This document shows positions 1 to 5,714 of a DNA stretch of 6,015 bases, in pieces. A model generated the notes under the pieces. The model was not told the origin of the DNA and did no database searches. It saw only the letters and a program-made list of their open reading frames with translations. The DNA comes from an uncultured Bacteroidota bacterium (lineage in GTDB: Bacteria; Bacteroidota; Bacteroidia; Chitinophagales; Chitinophagaceae). The stretch covers positions 1 through 6,015 of the forward strand of contig CAIVKT010000425.1 of assembly GCA_903906615.1 (NCBI GenBank), in the 5' to 3' direction. The stretch's first letter is position 1. Every line of letters starts with the position of its first letter. A program made the translations under genes and the position numbers.

Positions 1-451
1 CGCCGCTCACCCTGCGCAGGTCGTGGTGCTCTGTCACCCACCACGTATTAAAGTTCCTGTCTGCAAACTGCACGATAACCGATGGTATAATGGGCCAGCG
101 TTCCTTTACGGCAATGTACCATTCCACTTCGTTGCCTGTTCGTACTATATGCTGGTCTACCTCATTGAATAATTGCAGGTTGAAGAGTCTTAGCTTGTTT
201 TGCTCCTGTAATAGAGATAAGGAATCCGTGAGCACAGCTTCGTTGTTCACAGTATCCGTTACTTCCTGCAGCGAATTATTAATGGTCTGCCCCTCGTATA
301 TGCTGATCTCACGCAGTATCACAGACCTGCGGGTGATGGTGTTTCCAGTTATGATGATCTTACCGATGGTTACCTGCTTCGCACTACTATTTTCCTGGCT
401 GTAAGCGCAGGGGTAAATAAAAAGTAAGAGTATCGCCAGCAGGTATCTCAT
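1..451 (-). CDS. POTRA-domain outer-membrane protein, BamA/TamA-like, N-terminal fragment
   Basis: This reads from ATG at 451 off the left edge: 150 codons, no stop. Residues 1-18 look like a Sec signal peptide (Leu/Ile-rich core, likely cleavage after AYS before Gln19). Residues about 27-117 resemble a POTRA domain: the beta-strand plus turn KIIITGNTITRRSVILREI (31-49), then a helix-rich stretch with LFN-x-x-LFNEV (89-98). The segment VKERWPIIPS followed by ADRNFNTWW (115-138) is typical of Bacteroidota surface-antigen/BamA-like proteins, where it leads into the membrane beta-barrel, which lies outside the window. Family members insert or assemble proteins, or translocate substrates, at the outer membrane; the substrate here is unknown. 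The start is supported by the signal peptide and an AAAGG ribosome-binding-like sequence 7 bases upstream. It lies 55 bases after the lipoprotein gene on the same strand, probably co-transcribed. Its exact subfamily (BamA, TamA or other) cannot be set from the N-terminus. Confidence 0.8.
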   Translation of the reverse strand, partial: MRYLLAILLLFIYPCAYSQENSSAKQVTIGKIIITGNTITRRSVILREISIYEGQTINNSLQEVTDTVNNEAVLTDSLSLLQEQNKLRLFNLQLFNEVDQHIVRTGNEVEWYIAVKERWPIIPSVIVQFADRNFNTWWVTEHHDLRRVSG

Positions 452-506
452 ATAAAAACCTTTGCAAGATACTATACATAGCAGGATAAGAAAATAAAAT
501 CGGCGG

Positions 507-920
507 CTAAGGATTATACTCGCCAACCGACATGATGATGCTATCCGTACTTTCTTTATATGCAGTGAATGGATAACCTCCTTGCACGTATGGGGACGGT
601 GTGAGGCCGCCATGATAGCCTGTTGCCCGGAAATAATAAATACCAACGGTAAGATGTGTAAAAACAGCCACGGGCTTGCCATTAATGATACTAACGCTAT
701 CTGAATCGTCATAAATACCATTGGCAGGTGCATTCACTGCACCGTATTTGATGTATACCATGCCGGTGTCAATAAAATAACCTTCATGTTCAGGCGTTAT
801 TTGTATCGTTTCGTTACCACCCTTACCGCCACCGGTAATGGTGGGATTGCTATGTTTGTGGCAGCCTTCAATGACAAAGGCTAATACAATCATAAACAGA
901 AGGCGTGTAGCTGTTTTCAT
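507..920 (-). CDS. Small predicted lipoprotein with a transthyretin-like beta domain, function unknown
   Basis: A 137-residue protein. The N-terminus (MKTATRLLFMIVLAFVIEGC) is a lipoprotein signal with Cys20 as the likely lipidated residue; Glu at -2 is slightly unusual. A Gly-rich linker (GGGKGG) follows. The rest is beta-rich: GMVYIKYGA, then DDSDSVSIINGKPVAVF, HLTVGIYYFRATGY, and a short C-terminal strand. The pattern 'VAVF-x-x-L-x-x-G-x-YYF' resembles transthyretin/carboxypeptidase-regulatory-like folds often found in small Bacteroidota lipoproteins. I do not recognise a specific function. An in-frame ATG six codons upstream (938) exists, but the ATG at 920 is preferred: it begins a clean signal peptide and a perfect TATTTTTG -7 box lies five bases before it, so the longer version would place the promoter inside the gene. 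It precedes the POTRA-protein gene, so it may be an accessory envelope protein; that link is inference from position only. Confidence 0.78.
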   Translation of the reverse strand: MKTATRLLFMIVLAFVIEGCHKHSNPTITGGGKGGNETIQITPEHEGYFIDTGMVYIKYGAVNAPANGIYDDSDSVSIINGKPVAVFTHLTVGIYYFRATGYHGGLTPSPYVQGGYPFTAYKESTDSIIMSVGEYNP

Positions 921-925
921 AATAT

Positions 926-933
926 CAAAAATA
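926..933 (-). promoter_or_regulatory. Bacteroidota-type -7 promoter box for the small lipoprotein gene
   Basis: On the minus strand this reads TATTTTTG, a full match to the Bacteroidota -7 consensus TAnnTTTG, followed by five bases (atatt) and then ATG at 920. No TTTG lies at the usual 19-21-base spacing upstream; TTTG copies occur at spacers of 12 and 24 bases. Transcription would start at or very near the start codon, giving a leaderless mRNA. Confidence 0.55.
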
Positions 934-983
934 GACATTTACCCACAAACGAAACACCAAATCCAAATAAACCAAACCCCATT

Positions 984-1018
984 CGCGGTACGGCGGGCTT
1001 GCCCCTGTCCACCTCGCG
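984..1018. repeat. Imperfect palindrome in the divergent intergenic region
   Basis: A GC-rich island in an otherwise AT-rich region. CGCG at 984-987 can pair with CGCG at 1015-1018, and GGGC-tt-GCCC (995-1004) forms a small inner stem; the middle is imperfect. It lies between the two divergently transcribed lipoprotein genes. It could be a decayed mobile palindrome, an mRNA hairpin or an operator; the sequence does not decide. Confidence 0.35.
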
Positions 1019-1058
1019 CCATTCACCAAACGCAATCAAATAATACCGCAAAACAGGG

Positions 1059-1096
1059 CATTGAGCCATCGAGCAATTAGGTCATTGAGCAATTAT
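1059..1096. repeat. Short tandem repeat CATYGAGC(AATTA)
   Basis: CAT[T/C]GAGC occurs three times in the same orientation (1059-1066, 1067-1074, 1083-1090). The last two copies continue as AATTA, giving a 16-base period. It lies 44-81 bases upstream of the propeller gene start. It resembles the degenerate A/T-rich simple repeats common between Bacteroidota genes; a binding-site role is possible but unsupported. Apart from this and the palindrome at 984-1018, I see nothing clear in 939-1139, and no good -7 box for the gene at 1140. Confidence 0.45.
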
Positions 1097-1139
1097 TCCA
1101 CAAAAATCATTAATTTCATAGTTCAGACAAAATATAACC

Positions 1140-2660
1140 ATGCGGCGCGCTATATTATTCATCACACTTACTGTGTTTGCTGTTGTACTGTTCAACAGCG
1201 CCTGCACGCACAAGCCACAGGTGCAGCCTGTAGTCGTTACCGCAGGCTATCCTGATTCTGTGGCGAAGATACTCATCAACCAATGCGCTACTGCGGGCTG
1301 CCACAACCAGGCCAGCTACCAGCTTGCTGCCGGCCTGCTGCTGGATAGCTACGACCACCTGATGAGCGGCAGCAACTTTGGTGCAGAGGTGGTGGCCTAC
1401 AGCACCCAATACAGCAGGCTGCTGGCTTACTGCAATAAGTACGATACATCAGATGCGACGGTCACCGATCCCGGACACATCACCACCTACCCAACTTTAC
1501 AGCAATACAACACCATTAAAAACTGGATAGCAAAAGGCGCTCCTGATGCTAATGGTACCATACCCTTTGCCGCTAATCCCGCTACCAGGCAGAAGATATA
1601 TCTCGCTTTAGGCTCTACCTGCAACCAGGTGGCTGTGATAGATGCGCAGAGCAAACTGGTGATGCGCTATATAACAGTCGGCAATGCGCAGAACCAGGTG
1701 CCGCACGATGTGGCCGTAAGCAGCGACGGCCTTTATGCTTATGTATCCATCTACGATGGCAACTGGCTACAGAAAATTGATACCCGTACAGATACCGTAG
1801 TAGGTACTGTTGACCTCAGCAGTCTTGTTCCTTCGGCTGCAGAAGGACAATGGAGCATCATCAACCTGTCTCCTATGGATACCGCATTAATGGTGAGCGG
1901 CTGGCTGCAGGCAGGTAATATTGCAACCGTAAATACTGGCAGCATGACCATCAACACCAGGCAATGTGCCGATGCGCAAAATGGCTTAGGTGGAGCTACC
2001 GGCTCATTTGAGCTTCCGCATGGTGTTGCCAGTAATGCCACCTTTGATACTTTTTTTGCAGCGCTGCAATACGGCAATGTGATCAATAAATTTCAATTTA
2101 AAAGCCCGCCCTATGTGAAGCAGATACCGGTGAAAGGAAGTGTTCCTAAGATCACTTCGCTGGATGTTACACAGCCAGGCCCACACCAGATACAGATGTC
2201 GCCCGATCATTCCCGCTATTTTGTTACCTGCCAATACACCAACGAAGTACGTGTAATGGACACCCATACAGACAAAGTACTTGATTCGATACCGGTGGGC
2301 ATGTTCCCGCAGGAGATGGCCCTGTCTTTATCTAAAGGCTATCTGTTCGTAGTATGTCAAAACGACAACACCAATCCCACCGGCACCGGCTCAATATACG
2401 TCATCAACTACAGCACCATGGCTGTGGTGGGGGTCATGTATGGCGTACTCAGCAAGCCGCACGATGTGGCTGTAGATGAGCAGGACGGACTGGTATTCGT
2501 TTGCAGCACCAACCTTGATGCGCCTGTGCATCACCTCGGCTACTGCGGCGGCGCCGATGGCTGGTACACGGTCTATAACCTGAATACCCTGCAGCCTGCT
2601 GACAGCAAGATATACGAAGTGCTGGCTAATCCATATACGCTCTCTACAAGGTTCAAATAA
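1140..2660 (+). CDS. Predicted lipoprotein: cytochrome c-like domain fused to YVTN/YncE-type beta-propeller
   Basis: A 506-residue protein. Residues 1-22 (ending LFNSAC) form a signal with Cys22 as probable lipid anchor, though the lipobox is loose (Asn at -3). Residues about 37-136 match the small cytochrome c-like domain common in Bacteroidota: ILINQCATAGCHNQ gives a CX4CH haem-attachment motif (Cys49, Cys54, His55), and the domain ends in the typical IKNWIAKGAPD (126-136). The usual distal Met in an MPP-like segment is absent; His113 in DPGHITTYP sits near that place. From about 150 to the end it is a beta-propeller of YVTN/YncE type, with blade signatures such as NQVAVIDAQSKLVMRYITVG, QKIDTRTDTVVGTVDL, NEVRVMDTHTDKVLDSIPVG and SIYVINYSTMAVVG. 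His recurs in the inter-blade P-H-x motif (His189, 294, 349, 441). It is probably an envelope-anchored redox or binding protein; substrate and partners are unknown. The ATG start has A-rich upstream sequence and no clear Shine-Dalgarno, as is usual in this phylum. Confidence 0.85.
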   Translation: MRRAILFITLTVFAVVLFNSACTHKPQVQPVVVTAGYPDSVAKILINQCATAGCHNQASYQLAAGLLLDSYDHLMSGSNFGAEVVAYSTQYSRLLAYCNKYDTSDATVTDPGHITTYPTLQQYNTIKNWIAKGAPDANGTIPFAANPATRQKIYLALGSTCNQVAVIDAQSKLVMRYITVGNAQNQVPHDVAVSSDGLYAYVSIYDGNWLQKIDTRTDTVVGTVDLSSLVPSAAEGQWSIINLSPMDTALMVSGWLQAGNIATVNTGSMTINTRQCADAQNGLGGATGSFELPHGVASNATFDTFFAALQYGNVINKFQFKSPPYVKQIPVKGSVPKITSLDVTQPGPHQIQMSPDHSRYFVTCQYTNEVRVMDTHTDKVLDSIPVGMFPQEMALSLSKGYLFVVCQNDNTNPTGTGSIYVINYSTMAVVGVMYGVLSKPHDVAVDEQDGLVFVCSTNLDAPVHHLGYCGGADGWYTVYNLNTLQPADSKIYEVLANPYTLSTRFK

Positions 2661-2755
2661 GATCACTGAAAATCCATTATACTTCTCGCCGGGTAGATTT
2701 GTGCATTAATCCAATTTAATCATTGCGCATTTTTATGCGGTGAGCAGTATAATAC

Positions 2756-2788
2756 CTGTTGCCCCGGCCTTTAGGCCGGGGTTAACAG
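2756..2788. repeat. Long hairpin, first element of the REP-like cluster
   Basis: CTGTT (2756-2760) pairs with AACAG (2784-2788), and CCCCGGCCT (2762-2770) pairs perfectly with AGGCCGGGG (2773-2781) around a TT loop; a G-T wobble and one bulged T join the two stems. This gives about 15 paired positions. It lies about 95 bases after the propeller gene stop and could protect its mRNA 3' end or weaken read-through, but no T-run follows, so it is not a standard intrinsic terminator. Confidence 0.7.
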
Positions 2789-2798
2789 AGAAAGCGAG

Positions 2799-2812
2799 TT
2801 GGCTTTAGTCGA
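2799..2812. repeat. Degenerate second copy of the CTTTAG-loop hairpin
   Basis: TTGGCT-TT-AGTCGA folds into a six-pair stem with two wobbles. It shares the CTTTAG core with the hairpin at 2756-2788, and GCGA (2794-2797) and TCGC (2818-2821) flank it as further arms. It looks like a decayed relative of the first hairpin. Confidence 0.4.
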
Positions 2813-2850
2813 ATAGTTCGCGTGGGTGATCTTAATGCAAAACAACACAT

Positions 2851-2870
2851 AGCCCTGAAGGGGCGTAATA
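2851..2870 (+). repeat. REP-like unit, copy 1 (AGCCCTGAAGGGGCGTAATA)
   Basis: A 20-base unit holding a short palindrome (GCCC 2852-2855 with GGGC 2861-2864). It matches 2915-2934 at 17 of 20 positions in the same orientation, with starts 64 bases apart. Confidence 0.65.
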
Positions 2871-2875
2871 CCTCA

Positions 2876-2896
2876 GCCCGGGGTGTAGCCCCGGGT
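2876..2896. repeat. Central GC-rich palindrome of the REP-like cluster
   Basis: CCCGGGG (2877-2883) pairs perfectly with CCCCGGG (2889-2895) around a five-base loop, with an added G-T pair at 2876/2896. It sits between the two direct copies at 2851-2870 and 2915-2934. Confidence 0.65.
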
Positions 2897-2914
2897 AATC
2901 GAAGTACAAGCACA

Positions 2915-2934
2915 AGCCCTGCAAGGGCGAAATA
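2915..2934 (+). repeat. REP-like unit, copy 2 (AGCCCTGCAAGGGCGAAATA)
   Basis: Second direct copy of the unit at 2851-2870. Here the palindrome is perfect: GCCCT (2916-2920) with AGGGC (2924-2928) around a GCA loop. It ends about 30 bases before the proposed folB promoter. Confidence 0.65.
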
Positions 2935-2962
2935 TTATTGCGCCTGCGGTAATATCACTCAC

Positions 2963-2994
2963 TTGCAATCCAATCATTTCTTTACTTACTTTTG
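2963..2994 (+). promoter_or_regulatory. Bacteroidota-type promoter for folB
   Basis: TACTTTTG (2987-2994) is a full match to the -7 consensus TAnnTTTG. TTG at 2963-2965 lies 21 bases upstream, at the usual spacing for the -33 TTTG/TTG element. Six bases separate the -7 box from the folB ATG, so the transcript should begin at or next to the start codon. Confidence 0.65.
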
Positions 2995-3000
2995 TCCCAC

Positions 3001-3333
3001 ATGCTTACAGTATCCCTGCACGGAATAAACATACAAGCCCCGCACGGCTTATATCCCGAAGAGCACATCCTCGGGAATGCCTTTGTGATAGACGTAGACC
3101 TGTGGCTGCCCGACGTGCATCCATGGCCTTTTGCCGACTATACCATCATTAATCAAATTGTTGGCGATACCTTCCAGGTTCCCGGCCAGCTGTTAGAAAC
3201 ATTTGTAGCTAATATCCACACCGGCCTCAAAGAAGCGTTCCCTATTGCAGATAAGATACGGGTATGCATAAAAAAACTACATCCCCCTATGTCGGGAGAT
3301 GTAGCCTATGCGCAAGTATGTTATGAAAACTGA
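3001..3333 (+). CDS. folB: Dihydroneopterin aldolase (FolB), tetrahydrofolate synthesis
   Basis: A 110-residue cytoplasmic enzyme, close to the usual 115-125. FolB splits 7,8-dihydroneopterin into 6-hydroxymethyl-7,8-dihydropterin and glycolaldehyde in the folate pathway. Family landmarks are present in order: LHGINIQAPHGLYPEE (6-21) with the conserved HG and the substrate-binding Glu region, GNAFVIDVDLWL (26-37), ADYTIINQIV (45-54) with the conserved Tyr47, QLLETFVANI (63-72), and VCIKKLHPPMSG (88-99), where Lys92 corresponds to the catalytic Lys of the usual K-P-x-x-P motif. The start is ATG 3001. A TTG three codons upstream (2992) is rejected because it lies inside the -7 promoter box and adds nothing to the fold. 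The gene stands alone on its strand and converges on purL; no other folate gene is in the window. Confidence 0.92.
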   Translation: MLTVSLHGINIQAPHGLYPEEHILGNAFVIDVDLWLPDVHPWPFADYTIINQIVGDTFQVPGQLLETFVANIHTGLKEAFPIADKIRVCIKKLHPPMSGDVAYAQVCYEN

Positions 3334-3335
3334 TC

Positions 3336-3380
3336 CTGGAATTTTTGATTTGGAATTTGGGATTTGAAACCTGGAATTTA
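3336..3380. repeat. TGGAATTT-type simple repeat filling the folB/purL convergent spacer
   Basis: Degenerate copies of TGGAATTT occur at 3337-3344, 3351-3358 and 3372-3379, with the variant GGGATTTGAAA (3359-3369) between. The array occupies nearly all the 44-bp gap between the two stop codons, and its last copy contains the purL stop (TTA at 3378-3380, minus strand). No intrinsic terminator hairpin is visible for either gene. Confidence 0.55.
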
Positions 3381-5579
3381 AGCGAGTAGCTTTTCCAGCG
3401 CTGTATCATAAGCTTCTTTCCAGTCGCTTATATAGCCCCAGCTTTCATCGTCTACACATATTTCTTTGTTGGCAGTCACAGCGCCTATTTTAATGAATGG
3501 TGTGTCCTTCAGATCGGCCTCAAACAATGCTGCCAGGTCGGGGTTAATGCTCACCACTACACGGCTTTGTCCTTCGCCAAACAGTACCGCATCTTTACGT
3601 ATGCCATTGCCGGTGTTCACGCTAAAGCCCAGGCCATTGGTCATACCGCTTTCCAGCAGGCAGGCAAATAAACCGCCCTCAGAAATATCGTGTGCCGATT
3701 TGATTAATTTAGAGCTGATGAGGCGTGCTACTGTCTGCTGCACTGCATACTCTTCTTCCAGCTCAAAGTGTGGCGCCGGGCTGTGTGTTACACCACACAG
3801 GTGGTGCAGGTACTCCGAACAGTTGATGTCGTTCCTGTTCTGGCCGATGAGGTAGATGCTGTCACCTGCATGTTTGAAGCTAAGCGACATTTTCTGGTCC
3901 AGGTTGTCTAATATGCCTACCATACCTATAGTGGGGGTAGGGTATACAGGGCCGTCTTCGCTTTGGTTGTAGAAGCTCACGTTACCGCCGGTTACGGGGG
4001 TGTCAAACTTCAGGCAGGCCGCGCCCATACCCTTTATGGCATTCACGAATTGATAGTACACTTCCGGGTTGTATGGGTTGCCAAAATTCAGGCAGTTGGT
4101 AATCGCAACAGGCAATCCACCGCTGCACACTATGTTGCGCGATGCCTCGCTCACGGCTATCATTGCGCCCTTGTAGGGGTCGGCAAATACATAGCGGCTG
4201 TTGCAGTCTGTGGTCATGGCTATGGCCTTTTCTGTGCCATGCACGCGCACTATTGCTGCGTCGCTGGGTTCGTTGGTATGCGTGTTGCCTGTACCCACCA
4301 TGCTGTCGTACTGTTCGTATATCCAGCGCTTGGAGGCTATGTTGGGCAGTTGTATCAGCTCATAGGCCGTTGCTTTCAGGTCGGCAGGTATGGCAATGCT
4401 GTCCGGGTTGAATTTCTGAATTTCTTTCAGGTACTGTGGCTCGGTATACGTGCGCTCATATATAGGCGCGCCACCACCCAGCACCAGGCTTTCAGCAGGC
4501 ACATCGGCCACCAGCTCGCCGTTCATGTAGTACTTCAGGTTCAGGTCTTTGGTCACTTCGCCTATCTGCACACAGTGTATGTCCCACTTGTCAAATATCG
4601 TTTGCACTTCGCTTTCGCGGCCTTTCTTTACTACTATCAGCATACGCTCCTGGCTTTCGCTCAGCAGCATTTCCCACGGCTTCATATTGGCCTGGCGTGT
4701 AGGCACTTTGTCCAGGTGTATGATCATGCCATGCTCGCCCTTGGCGCTCATTTCGCTGGTGCTGCAGGTAATGCCTGCCGCCCCCATATCCTGCATACCT
4801 ATCAGTGCGCCGGTAGGTATCATTTCGAGGCAAGCCTCCAGTAATTTCTTCTCTTCAAACGGGTCGCCCACCTGCACCGATGGCAGCGACTCTGCGCTGT
4901 TCTCATTGATATCGGCCGATGCAAATGAAGCGCCGCCTATACCATCCTTGCCGGTAGATGCACCCACGATGAATACGGGATTGCCCGCGCCATGCGATGT
5001 GGCAGATACTGTTTGCCCTACCTTCACCACGCCCACGCTCATCGCATTCACCAGCGGATTGGTCTGGTAGCAGCTTTCATAATATACTTCACCGGCCACA
5101 GTAGGTACGCCAAAGCAGTTGCCGTAATGGCCTATGCCTTTTACCACGCCCTTGATGAGCCATTTTGTTTTGGGGTTATCTACCTTGCCGAAGCGCAGGG
5201 AGTTGAGCGAAGCTATCGGCCTTGCACCCATAGTAAAAATATCACGGTGTATGCCGCCCACGCCCGTGGCCGCACCCTGAAAGGGCTCAATGGCAGATGG
5301 GTGGTTGTGCGACTCTATTTTGAACACACAGCCCCAGCCATCACCTATATCTACCAGTCCGGCATTTTCTTCGCCGGCCTTTACCAGCAGCCTTGCGCCA
5401 TCGCGGGGCAGGGTCTTCAGCCAGGTTATGGAGTTTTTGTAGCTGCAATGCTCGCTCCACATCACGGAGTACATGGCTACTTCAGTAAAATTGGGCGTAC
5501 GGCCCAGTACCTGCTTTATTTTTTCAAATTCTTCTTCGCGAAGGCCCAGTTTCGTGGCCTGTTCGAGTGTTGCTAACAT
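3378..5579 (-). CDS. purL: Phosphoribosylformylglycinamidine synthase, small-type PurL subunit
   Basis: A 733-residue cytoplasmic enzyme of de novo purine synthesis. It converts FGAR to FGAM using ATP and ammonia; small-type PurL works with PurQ (glutaminase) and PurS. The sequence holds two AIRS-like halves. The first has the N-terminal region with SEHCSYK (42-48; His44 is the likely catalytic His) and the signature ESHNHPSAIEPFQGAATGVGG (89-109), then GQTVSATSHGAGNPVFIVGAS and MQDMGAAGITCSTSEM (262-277). The second has GTGNTHTNEPSDAAIV (429-444), ADPYKGAMIAVSEASRN (466-482), ITNCLNFGNPYNPEVY (493-508), GGNVSFYN (531-538) and SAHDISEGGLFACLLESG (628-645). The length fits the small type (about 715-765), so there is no fused glutaminase; PurQ and PurS must be encoded elsewhere. 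The start agrees with homologue beginnings (LGL-x-x-EEFE-x-IK) and with a -7-like box four bases upstream. All motifs are intact. Confidence 0.96.
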   Translation of the reverse strand: MLATLEQATKLGLREEEFEKIKQVLGRTPNFTEVAMYSVMWSEHCSYKNSITWLKTLPRDGARLLVKAGEENAGLVDIGDGWGCVFKIESHNHPSAIEPFQGAATGVGGIHRDIFTMGARPIASLNSLRFGKVDNPKTKWLIKGVVKGIGHYGNCFGVPTVAGEVYYESCYQTNPLVNAMSVGVVKVGQTVSATSHGAGNPVFIVGASTGKDGIGGASFASADINENSAESLPSVQVGDPFEEKKLLEACLEMIPTGALIGMQDMGAAGITCSTSEMSAKGEHGMIIHLDKVPTRQANMKPWEMLLSESQERMLIVVKKGRESEVQTIFDKWDIHCVQIGEVTKDLNLKYYMNGELVADVPAESLVLGGGAPIYERTYTEPQYLKEIQKFNPDSIAIPADLKATAYELIQLPNIASKRWIYEQYDSMVGTGNTHTNEPSDAAIVRVHGTEKAIAMTTDCNSRYVFADPYKGAMIAVSEASRNIVCSGGLPVAITNCLNFGNPYNPEVYYQFVNAIKGMGAACLKFDTPVTGGNVSFYNQSEDGPVYPTPTIGMVGILDNLDQKMSLSFKHAGDSIYLIGQNRNDINCSEYLHHLCGVTHSPAPHFELEEEYAVQQTVARLISSKLIKSAHDISEGGLFACLLESGMTNGLGFSVNTGNGIRKDAVLFGEGQSRVVVSINPDLAALFEADLKDTPFIKIGAVTANKEICVDDESWGYISDWKEAYDTALEKLLA

Positions 5580-5583
5580 GCGG

Positions 5584-5591
5584 TAAAAGTA
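5584..5591 (-). promoter_or_regulatory. -7-like promoter box for purL
   Basis: On the minus strand this reads TACTTTTA, one base off TAnnTTTG, followed by four bases (ccgc) and the purL ATG. I see no convincing -33 element at 19-21 bases. The arrangement mirrors that at folB and implies a very short leader. No purine riboswitch could fit between this box and the ATG. Confidence 0.45.
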
Positions 5592-5675
5592 AGAAAATTT
5601 CGGGGAGGTTATATTTTACATTATTGATTGTTTTCTACATATACTGCTCTGCATTAAAATTTTCATTTAAATCGA

Positions 5676-5683
5676 TATATTCG
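5676..5683 (+). promoter_or_regulatory. Possible -7 box for the NHL-repeat gene
   Basis: TATATTCG differs from TAnnTTTG at one base and lies 31 bases before the ATG at 5715. No clear -33 element is present. The rest of the 135-bp divergent region (5580-5714) is AT-rich without other recognisable signals. Confidence 0.25.
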
Positions 5684-5714
5684 TACAATATTAAAGACTT
5701 ACAAAAAACATTGT

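Noticed and set aside
921..938. Upstream ATG (938) for the small lipoprotein
   Set aside because: It would add six residues before a clean signal peptide and would place the perfect -7 box within the coding sequence.
2726..2739. Small hairpin CGCAT-tttt-ATGCG after the propeller gene, as a terminator
   Set aside because: The stem is only five pairs with no T-run after it, which is too weak to call an intrinsic terminator.
2756..2934. CRISPR array
   Set aside because: Only two similar units with different flanking structure and internal palindromes; there are no regular spacers and no cas genes.
2992..3000. TTG start giving a three-residue longer FolB
   Set aside because: The TTG lies inside the TACTTTTG promoter box, while the ATG at 3001 gives a normal FolB N-terminus.
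2822..3028. Plus-strand open frame of 68 codons over the repeat cluster and folB start
   Set aside because: It translates the palindromic repeats and the folB promoter, and gives no protein-like pattern.
3963..4844. Long plus-strand open frame (293 codons) inside purL
   Set aside because: It is antisense to an intact, motif-complete purL. Its composition (rich in His, Tyr, Cys and Ala) is what a complementary frame of this gene gives, and it shows no recognisable motif.
4992..5576. Plus-strand open frame (194 codons) antisense to the purL N-terminus
   Set aside because: It lies wholly over the conserved HNHPSAIEPF region of purL and is explained as a shadow frame.
5580..5714. Purine riboswitch or structured leader upstream of purL
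   Set aside because: The likely promoter box is four bases from the ATG, and the AT-rich region shows no aptamer-like pairing that I can see.
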